Below, piece by piece: positions 1 to 7,020 of a DNA stretch of 21,791 nt. The notes under the pieces were generated by a model, which was not told the origin of the DNA, made no database searches, and worked only from the letters and a program-made list of their open reading frames with translations. Position 1 is the stretch's first letter, and each line of letters opens with the position of its first letter. This DNA is from an uncultured Bacteroidales bacterium (GTDB lineage: Bacteria > Bacteroidota > Bacteroidia > Bacteroidales > Bacteroidaceae): positions 1 through 21,791 of the forward strand of contig CACZRQ010000127.1 in NCBI GenBank assembly GCA_902783615.1, read 5' to 3'. The position numbers and the translations under genes are program-made.

Positions 1-902
1 AAGCCGATTTGGGCAGCATAATCGACCGTGTGGGTGCCATGCTGGCGGTTGATGCGCTCCTGCAAGGGCTTGGCATCGTCGCCTGCTGTGCTGACATGAT
101 TGAACACCAGGTCGAGGCAAGCCTGATCAAGCGCCACTGGATCGGTAGATGCCAGGATGCCCATATCCTTCACGCGTGGAGCAGCTGGATGGCCGTCGCA
201 GTCGCAATCCACACTCATGTTGTTCATCACATTGATGTAGATGATGTCCTTGCCATCCTGCTTGAAATAGTTGTGAACAGCCTGGGCAGCAGCTGCCATA
301 GCCTCCAGGAACTCATCCTGTGTACCCCCACCCCAGCTGGTCTTGCTGTGACCGCCTGAATGGATATAGACCTTACCTGTTGAGGATGCCACACCAATCG
401 ACTGGTTCTTCAGAACACCTCCGAAGCCACCCATGGCATGACCTTTGAAGTGTGCCAGGTTGATCATGAAATCGTAGTTGGCCAAATGGGTACCCACAAT
501 GTCGCTCTTGATGGTTTTGGTGTCCTGCACAGGGATTTCCATGTCGCCATCCTCGTCCATGATATCCACTTTGGCAATCTTGTCGAAACCGCGTTCGGCG
601 ATGGCCCTGCGATGGTCTTCCGTCCTGCTGCGGTTGCCACCATAGGCGGTGTTACACTCCACGATGGTGCCGTTTACGGTCTGCACCAGGTTTTTGATGA
701 ACTCGGGGCGCAGGTGGTTGCTCTGTTGCGACTCGCCTGTGCTGATTTTCACGGCCACTCGCCCATGGGCCTTCACGCCTAATGCTTCATACATCTTTAC
801 CAGTGATTCTGGTGTGATCTCCTTGGTCATATAGACCTTCGATTGAGCGAAGCCCATCAAGGCCATCGCTACTGCTGCTACAAATAAAATAACTCTCTTC
901 AT
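1..902 (-). CDS. DUF362 domain-containing secreted protein (C-terminus cut by window edge)
   Basis: I translated the minus strand from the ATG at 902-900. The frame stays open to base 1, giving about 300 residues with no stop, so the C-terminus lies outside the window. The N-terminus (MKRVILFVAAVAMALMGFAQS) looks like a Sec signal peptide, so export is likely. The body matches the DUF362 family: an NLAHFKGHAMGGFGGVLKN segment, a cysteine/aspartate cluster CDCDGHPAAP, and GILASTDPVALDQACLDLV near the visible end. DUF362 proteins are linked to iron-sulfur or metal-centre biology, but their reaction is not established. I see no ferredoxin-type cysteine cluster in the visible part. No TAnnTTTG promoter is seen between 903 and 1022. 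The gene lies downstream of the LytTR regulator on the same strand with a palindromic repeat between them, so read-through or a non-consensus promoter is possible. Family call good; function unknown. Confidence 0.88.
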   Translation of the reverse strand, partial: MKRVILFVAAVAMALMGFAQSKVYMTKEITPESLVKMYEALGVKAHGRVAVKISTGESQQSNHLRPEFIKNLVQTVNGTIVECNTAYGGNRSRTEDHRRAIAERGFDKIAKVDIMDEDGDMEIPVQDTKTIKSDIVGTHLANYDFMINLAHFKGHAMGGFGGVLKNQSIGVASSTGKVYIHSGGHSKTSWGGGTQDEFLEAMAAAAQAVHNYFKQDGKDIIYINVMNNMSVDCDCDGHPAAPRVKDMGILASTDPVALDQACLDLVFNHVSTAGDDAKPLQERINRQHGTHTVDYAAQIG

Positions 903-918
903 ATTTTTATTAATTATT

Positions 919-1018
919 CTGTCGCCCTTACAGGGCTCTTATTTATTTATCTGTTTTACAGGGGTTCCGCTACGCTCCACCCCTGCCTGTGTACTGTCGC
1001 CCCTACGGGGCTAATCAC
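919..1018 (+). repeat. GC-rich palindromic intergenic repeat (single copy)
   Basis: This roughly 100-bp element fills the gap between the regulator gene (stop at 1023) and the DUF362 gene (start at 902). It has three hairpin-capable modules: GCCCTTACAGGGC, then ACAGGGG paired with CCCCTG around a CGCTACGCTCC core, then GCCCCTACGGGGC. Both this copy and the right arm of the element at 11917-12136 start with CTGTCGCCC or TATGTCGCCC and end in GGGGCTAATCAC. By eye the two are about 90% identical. It carries no gene. Its position just after the regulator stop would let its hairpins act as an RNA 3' end for the two-component operon (inference). Confidence 0.8.
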
Positions 1019-1022
1019 TTCA

Positions 1023-1772
1023 TCACTTTACTATCCAAGCTTTGAACTCGGCAGCACGGTTTTTGCTGACATAGATGCGTTCGGGCACCTCTGCGCAAAC
1101 ATTCACCAGCAGACGGCTGTCGAACCAGATGGTGATGTTGGTGATGGCCGAACGAGCAACGATGTACTGCTTGTTGGCACGGATGAACTCATGCGGGTTC
1201 AACTGCGACATCAGCTGGTCGAGGGCTGTGGTGCAGGCATAATGCTTGCCATCCTTGAGAAACACCTCGGTATTCTTGTTGGTGGAATAGACACAAGCAA
1301 TGTCGTTCACTATAACAGGCATGAGCTTGTCGCGGTAAGGAATCAGCAGACGCGACTTATACTCCTGTTCACCTGCAAGTTGTCGGAGCAGCTGGAGGTA
1401 TTGGTCGGTGTCTTGCTGACTGAGCTTGCTGAACTTCAGCAACGCCTGACGCAGTTCCTGCGCCTTGATGGGCTTGAGCAGGTAGTCGATGCTGTTCACC
1501 TTGAAGGCATCGATGGCATACTGGTCGTAGGCGGTAGTAAATATAATAGGTGTATCCACCTCCATCTGCTGGAAGATGGTGAACGAGGAGCCGTCGCTGA
1601 GGTGTATATCCAAGAATATCAGGTCGGGCTTGGCATTCTGCTGTAGCCAGCGCACGGTTTGTTGCACACTCTCGGTATTGCCCAGCACCTCGATGGTGGG
1701 GTCTATCTCTTGCAGCATCTCTTGCAGGTTCTCAGCAGCTGCGGTTTCGTCTTCTACGATTAGAACTCTCAT
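1023..1772 (-). CDS. LytTR-family response regulator
   Basis: The protein has 249 residues from the ATG at 1772. A TTG nine bases further upstream is in frame but lies inside a tandem repeat and would add only a short leader, so I prefer the ATG. Residues 1-115 form a receiver domain: acidic pair E7/D8, phospho-acceptor D55 in LIFLDIHL, T80 near the end of PIIFTT, and K100 in YLLKPI. Residues about 145-245 are a LytTR DNA-binding domain, with the typical YIVARSAI and a basic C-terminal stretch. The product should be a cytoplasmic transcription regulator phosphorylated by the kinase encoded just upstream, 23 bp away. The pairing of LytS-like kinase with LytTR regulator is a well-known two-component arrangement. 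Target genes cannot be read from this window. Confidence 0.93.
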   Translation of the reverse strand: MRVLIVEDETAAAENLQEMLQEIDPTIEVLGNTESVQQTVRWLQQNAKPDLIFLDIHLSDGSSFTIFQQMEVDTPIIFTTAYDQYAIDAFKVNSIDYLLKPIKAQELRQALLKFSKLSQQDTDQYLQLLRQLAGEQEYKSRLLIPYRDKLMPVIVNDIACVYSTNKNTEVFLKDGKHYACTTALDQLMSQLNPHEFIRANKQYIVARSAITNITIWFDSRLLVNVCAEVPERIYVSKNRAAEFKAWIVK

Positions 1773-1774
1773 TA

Positions 1775-1795
1775 TTGACAATTGACGATTGACGA
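1775..1795 (+). repeat. Three tandem TTGACRA heptamers in the kinase-regulator gap
   Basis: The units are TTGACAA (1775-1781), TTGACGA (1782-1788) and TTGACGA (1789-1795), followed by TTATTTTA. They fill all but two bases of the 23-bp gap between the kinase stop codon and the regulator ATG. The same unit occurs ten times at 6800-6869, in the same orientation. It lies where the regulator's ribosome-binding region would be. Confidence 0.9.
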
Positions 1796-2824
1796 TTATT
1801 TTAATGGCAGGGTGACCACGTAAGTGGTTCCATCATTCTCTACCTTTACACATTTACCGAGCATCATCTGGAAGCGGGAACTGAGATTCTTCAGGCCTGT
1901 GCCATTGGTGACAGGAGGCGTGAGCTTGGGATAGACAGGATTGCTGACGGTCAGCACATCGCTGTCATCCAAGCGGATGCTGATGTTCATCACATGCTCG
2001 CTGTCGATCATGTTGTGCGTGGTGGCATTCTCCAACAGCGGCAGCAACGAGAGCACAGGCAGCTGCAAGTTTCGCCTATCTTCTGGCACATCTACCGTGA
2101 TGTTCAGCTTTGCCCCATAGCGCACCTGCATCACATGTCCGAAGGCTTCCAGAAACTTCAACTCATCGTCCAGCTTCACCAGGCTACGGCTCTCGCTCTG
2201 GAGGATGTAGCGGAAAATGTCGGACAGTTCATTGATGTAATTCAAGGTGTTCTCATCGTTCTTCTTTCTCACCAATGAAGAGATGCCATTGAGTGAGTTG
2301 AAGAAGAAGTGAGGGTTTATCTGGTTTGTGAGTGCGTTGCATCGGCTTTCCAGATTCTCGATCTGCAGCCTTTCAATCTCTTTCTCTTTCTTTAACTGAT
2401 AATCGAACAAAACATTGATGAAACTGACAAACGAGGTGACCAGCCATATCACAATGAACTGGAAGCACAGGATGCTGAAGAAATGGTCGTAGCTGACAGT
2501 GAGAAGGGTGATGGCCTCGTAGATGCCAAAGCCCACCAACGTGAGCAGCAAGTTGACCCATGCATGTTTGGGGAACTGTACGATGGTAATGTACTTGAAA
2601 TCGTATCGCAATATGAGCCAAATCAGCAGCCAGATATAAGCGAAACGGAAAAAGAAGAAAATGAAGAAGGGCACTTGCTCATCTGGTCGCACGAACATAT
2701 CCAAGTCGCACAACAACCACGCATTGTTGGGATAGGCCACAAAGAAAGCTCCTATCAGTGCCACTAACCAAGGCTTCTTCCTTACAAACGAAATATCTTT
2801 GTCGAATGTTCCCATATAGTTCAT
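1796..2824 (-). CDS. LytS/YehU-type sensor histidine kinase
   Basis: The 342-residue membrane kinase has four predicted transmembrane segments at about residues 18-38, 51-72, 88-110 and 115-140. A charged helix (about 143-166) that could be a coiled coil follows, then a His_kinase (PF06580-type) domain. The phospho-acceptor is probably H172 in NPHFFFNSLNG. The ATP-binding part shows N266 in LLENATTHN and a glycine box GTGLKNL at 308-314. There is no separate extracellular sensor domain, so the signal is probably read by the membrane segments (inference). Two ATGs are possible, at 2824 and 2815; I used the first. The gene is first in an operon with the LytTR regulator at 1023-1772. A Bacteroidetes-type promoter sits about 20 bases upstream. 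Confidence 0.92.
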   Translation of the reverse strand: MNYMGTFDKDISFVRKKPWLVALIGAFFVAYPNNAWLLCDLDMFVRPDEQVPFFIFFFFRFAYIWLLIWLILRYDFKYITIVQFPKHAWVNLLLTLVGFGIYEAITLLTVSYDHFFSILCFQFIVIWLVTSFVSFINVLFDYQLKKEKEIERLQIENLESRCNALTNQINPHFFFNSLNGISSLVRKKNDENTLNYINELSDIFRYILQSESRSLVKLDDELKFLEAFGHVMQVRYGAKLNITVDVPEDRRNLQLPVLSLLPLLENATTHNMIDSEHVMNISIRLDDSDVLTVSNPVYPKLTPPVTNGTGLKNLSSRFQMMLGKCVKVENDGTTYVVTLPLK

Positions 2825-2840
2825 TTCTGTTTATCTACTG

Positions 2841-2871
2841 CAAAGTAAGCAAAAAAAAGTTTACCTTACAA
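2841..2871 (-). promoter_or_regulatory. Promoter of the histidine kinase operon
   Basis: Read on the minus strand, TACTTTG (+ strand CAAAGTA, 2841-2847) resembles the Bacteroidetes -7 element and precedes the kinase ATG by about 17 bases. A TTG (+ strand CAA, 2869-2871) lies 21 bases upstream, at about the -33 position. The leader would be very short. Confidence 0.55.
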
Positions 2872-2928
2872 GATGGTACGGCTCGAAAGCGAAAAAACAG
2901 GGGTTAAAGACGAAAAGCAAACATTGAT

Positions 2929-2959
2929 TTTGTGTTTTCAGTTATTTGTTGTAAGTTTG
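2929..2959 (+). promoter_or_regulatory. Promoter of the DUF3667 gene
   Basis: TTTG (2929-2932), exactly 19 bases, then TAAGTTTG (2952-2959). This is a full match to the Bacteroidetes housekeeping promoter. The ATG follows 19 bases later. It is divergent from the kinase promoter at 2841-2871. Confidence 0.75.
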
Positions 2960-2978
2960 TGGCCAAAATAAAGAAAGC

Positions 2979-4568
2979 ATGAAAGATTACCTGTATTATC
3001 TGTTTGACGAGAAGATGGGCGGCGACGAACTGTTGGCCGTTAAGGAGCAGATTCACGCTATGGGCGCGAAGGTAATCGACCTGCAGCCTTCAAAGAAGAC
3101 CATTGCCAAGAAACTGAAGGAGGTGGATGGACCCCGCAAATACGCCTTACTGATTGGCAACACGGTGGAGGCTCAGCAGGCTGCCCAAGAGGCAAAGGTG
3201 GATTTCTGCGGATGGCTGGATGGCACCACATCGGAGGAAGCTTTCAAGGCACTGCCCTACAGGCAACTGCTGACTGACATCAAGCTGTTGCCCAAGTTGG
3301 GCAAACCCTTCCCTTACCGAGAAATCGGCAAGCCTGGTGAGTATATTCAGAAATACATCAGATGGGTGCATTTCAAGCAGATAAGGGGCGTGCCACACAA
3401 GTCGGTGATGAATATCGACGTGCACATTTGCCAGAACTGCGGCGATGAGTATGTGGGCAACTACTGTCCTACCTGCGGACAGACCTACAAGGTGAAACGC
3501 TTCGACTTGAAAAACATCACCAAAGAGCTGATCATGAATGCCATCGACCTGGAGCATGGTTTCCTGCGCACTTTCCTGGAACTGTTCTGGCGACCAGGCT
3601 ACATGATGCGCGACTACCTAAATGGGCATCGCATTGATTACAGTAAACCTTTCAAAACCATCTTTGTGCTGGCCACCATCTATCTGATTGCAGCCCATCT
3701 GCTGGATCCTGCATCGTTTGTGAAGCAGAAAGAGGAGCCAAAGCTGGAAAGCGTTCCAGGCATCGTGCAGAAAATGGCTGCTGACACCACGAACAATGAC
3801 ATTGTGCCCCAACTCTATGAAATCAACAAGTTGGCCACAGAGGTGATAGCCATTAGGCGTGAACAATCTACCCAAGAAGCTTTGCATTTGGCTGACAGCA
3901 TCATGAAAAGTCAACGATTAAGTGGATTGCTGATGAGCAAGGCCGACAGCATCATGGTGATGCGGCAAGTAATGGCTGGCTTGAACAAGGCCGATAGTAT
4001 AAAGCTCTCTCAAGCACTGACGGAAAGCCTGGAAGACAGCGACAGCAAATGGGCAAGTTTCGCTCGCCTTGCTGCCAAGAACTCTGAGGTGATCGAGAAG
4101 TTCCAAGAGAAATATTACCATGAGGGAACGCTGCTCTACTCGATGGTGGACTTGGTGAGCGATTTCATGGGCATGAACAAAGCTGCGATCATCATCTTGA
4201 TGATACCCGTGATGGTGTTTTGTGCCAGAAAGAGTTTCCGAACCACGCTGGTGGGCATGAAGACAAACTTGGCGGAATACATTGTGATGTTCACCATTTT
4301 CGGATGTCAGCAGATGTGGATACAGTTGTTTTCGCTGATTGCCACACAATCGTCAGACTTCACTTACTCTTGGGGAATGGACATGGGAAGCTGCATTCTG
4401 ATTCTGGTATGGGACCTGAAGCAGTTCTTCAACCTGAGTTGGGGTGACAGCTTCAAGCGCACCATATTATATATGTATGGCTACTCATTCGTGTTTGGTA
4501 TCATCTTGACATTCGTCCTTTCCATCTTGGGCAGCGCAGTGATGTGGTTGCTGTATCAGATTATATGA
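2979..4568 (+). CDS. DUF3667-type zinc-ribbon membrane protein with N-terminal extension
   Basis: The 529-residue protein has three parts. Residues 150-245 carry the DUF3667 signature: a zinc ribbon with cysteines at 151, 154, 163 and 166 (CQNCG and CPTCGQ), then a conserved stretch ending in a first membrane segment (about 226-243). Residues 250-400 are a polar helical region with three spaced copies of ADSI at 305, 322 and 338. The C-terminal 130 residues hold about four membrane segments (401-417, 431-455, 466-484, 495-528). Residues 1-110 are not part of the usual family. The stretch YALLIGNTVEAQQAAQEAKV followed by a glycine/tryptophan turn resembles the C-terminal half of HAD phosphatases of the phosphoglycolate phosphatase type, with N where the catalytic D would be. 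That resemblance is my inference. Function unknown. The gene is transcribed alone and is followed by a strong hairpin. Confidence 0.8.
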   Translation: MKDYLYYLFDEKMGGDELLAVKEQIHAMGAKVIDLQPSKKTIAKKLKEVDGPRKYALLIGNTVEAQQAAQEAKVDFCGWLDGTTSEEAFKALPYRQLLTDIKLLPKLGKPFPYREIGKPGEYIQKYIRWVHFKQIRGVPHKSVMNIDVHICQNCGDEYVGNYCPTCGQTYKVKRFDLKNITKELIMNAIDLEHGFLRTFLELFWRPGYMMRDYLNGHRIDYSKPFKTIFVLATIYLIAAHLLDPASFVKQKEEPKLESVPGIVQKMAADTTNNDIVPQLYEINKLATEVIAIRREQSTQEALHLADSIMKSQRLSGLLMSKADSIMVMRQVMAGLNKADSIKLSQALTESLEDSDSKWASFARLAAKNSEVIEKFQEKYYHEGTLLYSMVDLVSDFMGMNKAAIIILMIPVMVFCARKSFRTTLVGMKTNLAEYIVMFTIFGCQQMWIQLFSLIATQSSDFTYSWGMDMGSCILILVWDLKQFFNLSWGDSFKRTILYMYGYSFVFGIILTFVLSILGSAVMWLLYQII

Positions 4569-4576
4569 CCAGACAC

Positions 4577-4621
4577 ACTCCTCCGCCCTAACGGGCACCT
4601 CCCCTAACTGAGGGGAGGAGT
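4577..4621 (+). terminator. Branched GC-rich hairpin after the DUF3667 gene
   Basis: The outer arms ACTCCTC (4577-4583) and GAGGAGT (4615-4621) can enclose GCCC/GGGC (4585-4588 with 4593-4596). Alternatively CTCCCCT/AGGGGAG (4599-4605 with 4611-4617) forms the main stem. It starts nine bases after the stop codon and probably marks the mRNA end, although the following sequence is A-rich rather than T-rich. Sequences of this type recur between genes in Bacteroidetes, so it may also be a repeat element (from memory, not checked). Confidence 0.55.
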
Positions 4622-4659
4622 CTAAATGACAAAAACTTAAAAAAAAGATGCAGAAATGC

Positions 4660-4690
4660 TTGGCGGTTCGGAATAAAAGTTGTAATTTTG
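4660..4690 (+). promoter_or_regulatory. Promoter of the rplU-rpmA operon
   Basis: TTG (4660-4662), 20 bases, then TAATTTTG (4683-4690). This matches the Bacteroidetes promoter pattern. It implies an 80-base untranslated leader before rplU. Confidence 0.75.
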
Positions 4691-4693
4691 CAG

Positions 4694-4744
4694 CCGATTA
4701 TTCCGCATCGGGTTCGATTAAGCGATTGGCAATGGTAGCCAACC
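4694..4744 (+). promoter_or_regulatory. Structured 5' leader of rplU, possible autoregulatory element
   Basis: Two hairpins can form in the leader. One pairs CCGAT (4694-4698) with ATCGG (4707-4711). The other pairs GATTGGC (4724-4730) with GCCAACC (4738-4744) around a 7-base loop, with one mismatch. The leader is longer than most in this window. Ribosomal protein leaders often fold to bind their own product, but I know of no described L21 leader in this group, so the regulatory role is inference. Confidence 0.35.
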
Positions 4745-4778
4745 ACCCGTCGGAGCTAACTTTTACAATTAAAAATAA

Positions 4779-5096
4779 ATGTACGCAATTGTAGAAATCA
4801 AGGGTCTGCAGTATAGAGTAGAGGCAGGCAAGAAGATGTTCGTCAACCTGCTGCACGACGTAGAGGCTGGTGATTCAGTAGAGTTTGACAGAGTATTGTT
4901 AGTTGACAACGAAGGTGCAATCACCGTAGGTACTCCTGTGGTTGAAGGCGCAAAGGTTGTGGCTGAGGTTAAGACAAAGATGGTAAAGGGCGACAAGGTG
5001 CTGGTCTTCCACAAGAAGAGAAGAAAAGGGTTGCGCAAGTTAAACGGTCACCGCGAGCAGTTTACCGAAATCGTGATTAAGGAAGTTATTGCATAA
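4779..5096 (+). CDS. rplU: 50S ribosomal protein L21
   Basis: The 105-residue protein has the normal length for bacterial L21. Its beginning [19 protein letters not shown] and the basic segment [18 protein letters not shown] are diagnostic; the basic stretch contacts 23S rRNA. The start is the ATG at 4779, preceded by an A-rich region, which is usual for strong genes in Bacteroidetes. rpmA follows after 21 bases, the arrangement found across most bacteria, so the two are surely cotranscribed from the promoter at 4660-4690. Nothing is unusual in the protein itself. Confidence 0.98.
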   Translation: MYAIVEIKGLQYRVEAGKKMFVNLLHDVEAGDSVEFDRVLLVDNEGAITVGTPVVEGAKVVAEVKTKMVKGDKVLVFHKKRRKGLRKLNGHREQFTEIVIKEVIA

Positions 5097-5117
5097 ACAT
5101 TAAAAACAAGAAAAGAT

Positions 5118-5390
5118 ATGGCACATAAAAAAGGTGTTAGTAGTTCTAAGAACGGACGCGAGTCACATAGCAAACGATTAGGCGTTAAGTTGTTCGGTGG
5201 CCAGGCTTGCAAGGCTGGTAACATCATCGTTCGTCAGAGAGGTACAGAATTCCATCCTGGTAAGAACATCGGTATGGGTAGCGACCACACTCTGTATGCA
5301 TTGGTTGACGGAACTGTTCAGTTCCAGGTTAAACGCGAGGACAAGCGCTACGTAAACGTTATCCCTGCAGAAGTTGTTGCAGAGGCATAA
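5118..5390 (+). CDS. rpmA: 50S ribosomal protein L27
   Basis: The 90-residue protein begins [20 protein letters not shown], the flexible N-terminal tail that reaches the peptidyl-transferase centre in the L27 family. It continues with [20 protein letters not shown]. There is no Firmicutes-type cleaved N-terminal peptide. The gene follows rplU by 21 bases in the same operon. An AAGGGATGC hairpin lies 30 bases downstream, ahead of serS. Confidence 0.98.
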   Translation: MAHKKGVSSSKNGRESHSKRLGVKLFGGQACKAGNIIVRQRGTEFHPGKNIGMGSDHTLYALVDGTVQFQVKREDKRYVNVIPAEVVAEA

Positions 5391-5419
5391 CGACGAAAGC
5401 GAATCTAAAGAATAAGCGG

Positions 5420-5450
5420 AAGGGATGCGATTGGAAAAGTTGCATCCCTT
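5420..5450 (+). terminator. Hairpin between rpmA and serS
   Basis: AAGGGATGCGA (5420-5430) pairs with TTGCATCCCTT (5440-5450); one pair is a G-T wobble. The tail TCTTATAAAA is only weakly T-rich. I see no TAnnTTTG promoter between this hairpin and serS, so it may be a leaky terminator that lets some transcripts continue into serS (inference). Confidence 0.6.
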
Positions 5451-5486
5451 TCTTATAAAAAACAATCATATAAACAAGTATAGGCT

Positions 5487-6803
5487 ATGCTTACCATCAA
5501 ACAAATCACCGATAATACCGAGAAGATTATCAAAGGCTTGGAGAAGAAGCATTTCAACAATGCGAAGGAAACCATCGAGCAGGTGCTGGCTTTCAACGAC
5601 AAGCGCCGCAGCACACAGACGGTGCTTGACAACAACCTGGCGGAAGCCAACAAGCTGTCGAAGAGCATCGGCATGCTGATGAAGGAAGGCAAGAAGGAGG
5701 AGGCTGAAACAGCCAAGGCTCGTGTGGCCGAACTGAAGGAAACCAACAAGACCCTGCAGGCTGAAATGGATAAAGCTGCCGACGACTTGAAGCTGTTGCT
5801 TTACACCATTCCCAACGTGCCTTACGACGAGGTGCCTGAAGGCAGTGCTGCCGAGGACAACTGGGTGGTGAAGAGCAACCTGAAAGAATGTACCGAAGGC
5901 GATACGGTGGGCAATTGGAACGTGAATCCTTCATTGGGCATCAGCAACCCACTGCCCCACTGGGAGTTGGCTAAGAAATACGATTTGATTGACTTCGATC
6001 TGGGTGTGAAGATTACGGGTGCAGGTTTTCCTGTATATAAAGGTAAGGGTGCCCGCTTGCAGCGCGCGCTGATCAACTTCTTCCTCGATGAAGCAGGAAA
6101 GAGTGGCTATCGTGAGATTCAGCCTCCAACGGTGGTGAACGAGGATTCTGGTTACGGCACAGGTCAGCTGCCTGATAAGGAAGGGCAGATGTATCATTGC
6201 CAGGTGGACAACTTCTACCTGATTCCAACAGCCGAGGTGCCTGTGACCAACATCTATCGTGATGTGATTCTGGACGAGAAGGATCTGCCTATCAAGAACT
6301 GCGCTTATACTGAGTGTTTCCGCAGGGAAGCTGGTTCCTACGGCAAGGACGTGCGCGGATTGAACCGTCTGCATGAGTTCTCGAAGGTGGAGCTGGTGCG
6401 CATAGACAAGCCTGAGCATTCCAAACAGAGCCATCAGGAGATGCTGGAGCATGTGGAGGGTTTGCTGCAGAAGTTGGAATTGCCTTACCGCATCCTGCGT
6501 CTGTGTGGTGGCGACATGAGTTTCACTGCTGCCATCTGCTACGACTTCGAGGTGTATTCTGAGGCTCAGCAGCGTTGGCTGGAGGTCAGCTCTGTTTCCA
6601 ATTTCGACACTTACCAGGCTAACCGCCTGAAATGCCGCTATCGCAATGCCGACAAGAAGGTGGAACTCTGCCACACGCTGAATGGTTCCGCTTTGGCTTT
6701 GCCTCGCATTGTAGCAGCTTTGTTAGAGAACAACCAGACAGAGAAAGGCATTCGCATGCCAAAGGCGCTGGTTCCTTATACTGGCTTTGAGTATATTGAT
6801 TGA
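5487..6803 (+). CDS. serS: Serine--tRNA ligase
   Basis: SerRS charges tRNA-Ser (and tRNA-Sec where present) with serine in the cytoplasm, using ATP. The 438-residue length is normal. Residues 1-110 form the long helical coiled-coil arm that grips the tRNA. The class II catalytic core follows: TAE at 248-250, motif 2 ECFRREAGSYG at 276-286, and motif 3 LNGSALALPR at 398-407. The start is the ATG at 5487, which gives the usual MLTIKQI-type beginning. The gene lies 96 bases after rpmA with a hairpin between, so it is either weakly coupled to rplU-rpmA or has a promoter I do not recognise. The stop codon TGA (6801-6803) is itself part of the first unit of the heptamer repeat that follows. Confidence 0.98.
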   Translation: MLTIKQITDNTEKIIKGLEKKHFNNAKETIEQVLAFNDKRRSTQTVLDNNLAEANKLSKSIGMLMKEGKKEEAETAKARVAELKETNKTLQAEMDKAADDLKLLLYTIPNVPYDEVPEGSAAEDNWVVKSNLKECTEGDTVGNWNVNPSLGISNPLPHWELAKKYDLIDFDLGVKITGAGFPVYKGKGARLQRALINFFLDEAGKSGYREIQPPTVVNEDSGYGTGQLPDKEGQMYHCQVDNFYLIPTAEVPVTNIYRDVILDEKDLPIKNCAYTECFRREAGSYGKDVRGLNRLHEFSKVELVRIDKPEHSKQSHQEMLEHVEGLLQKLELPYRILRLCGGDMSFTAAICYDFEVYSEAQQRWLEVSSVSNFDTYQANRLKCRYRNADKKVELCHTLNGSALALPRIVAALLENNQTEKGIRMPKALVPYTGFEYID

Positions 6804-6869
6804 CGATTGACAATTGACAATTGACAATTGACGATTGACGATTGACAATTGACAATTGACGATTGACGA
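6800..6869 (+). repeat. Ten tandem TTGACRA heptamers after serS
   Basis: Ten perfect 7-bp units run without interruption from 6800 to 6869. The sixth base alternates between G and A in the order G A A A G G A A G G. The array begins inside the serS stop codon region and ends one base before a terminator hairpin. The same unit occurs three times at 1775-1795, where the last two units and the following TTAT are also the same. Confidence 0.95.
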
Positions 6870-6873
6870 TTAT

Positions 6874-6904
6874 AAAAGCTGCGGTTTCGCAGCTTTTATT
6901 TTTT
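6874..6904 (+). terminator. Rho-independent terminator after serS
   Basis: AAAAGCTGCG (6874-6883) pairs perfectly with CGCAGCTTTT (6888-6897) around a GTTT loop. ATTTTTTT follows. This is a textbook intrinsic terminator. Confidence 0.92.
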
Positions 6905-6955
6905 AAGATGACATAAAAAAAGCACTTTTTTCTTTATTATGTCAAAAAATAGCTG

Positions 6956-6963
6956 TACCTTTG
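6956..6963 (+). promoter_or_regulatory. Promoter -7 element of the Nfn-type gene
   Basis: TACCTTTG matches the Bacteroidetes -7 element. A T-rich block (6926-6935) lies at about -33 without a clean TTTG. Transcription would begin near 6970, which rules out the in-frame TTG at 6961 as a start codon and supports the ATG at 7021. Confidence 0.7.
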
Positions 6964-7020
6964 CAGCGTTCTTTCAAAAAGATAGTAAACCGTAATTTTG
7001 ACGACCAAATTATTAAGATA

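Noticed and set aside
9..782. Plus-strand open frames at the window start
   Set aside because: Both are shadows of the DUF362 gene, which is open on the minus strand from 902 to the window edge.
1773..1781. Upstream TTG start for the response regulator
   Set aside because: It lies in the heptamer repeat; the ATG at 1772 begins the standard receiver-domain sequence.
5931..6674. 247-codon minus-strand open frame inside serS
   Set aside because: serS is certain on the other strand; the frame is a by-product of its codon use.
6800..6869. CRISPR array
   Set aside because: The 7-bp units are contiguous, with no spacers and no cas genes nearby.
6961..7020. Upstream TTG start for the Nfn-type gene
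   Set aside because: The TTG is part of the TACCTTTG promoter element, upstream of the expected transcription start; the ATG at 7021 begins the conserved sequence.
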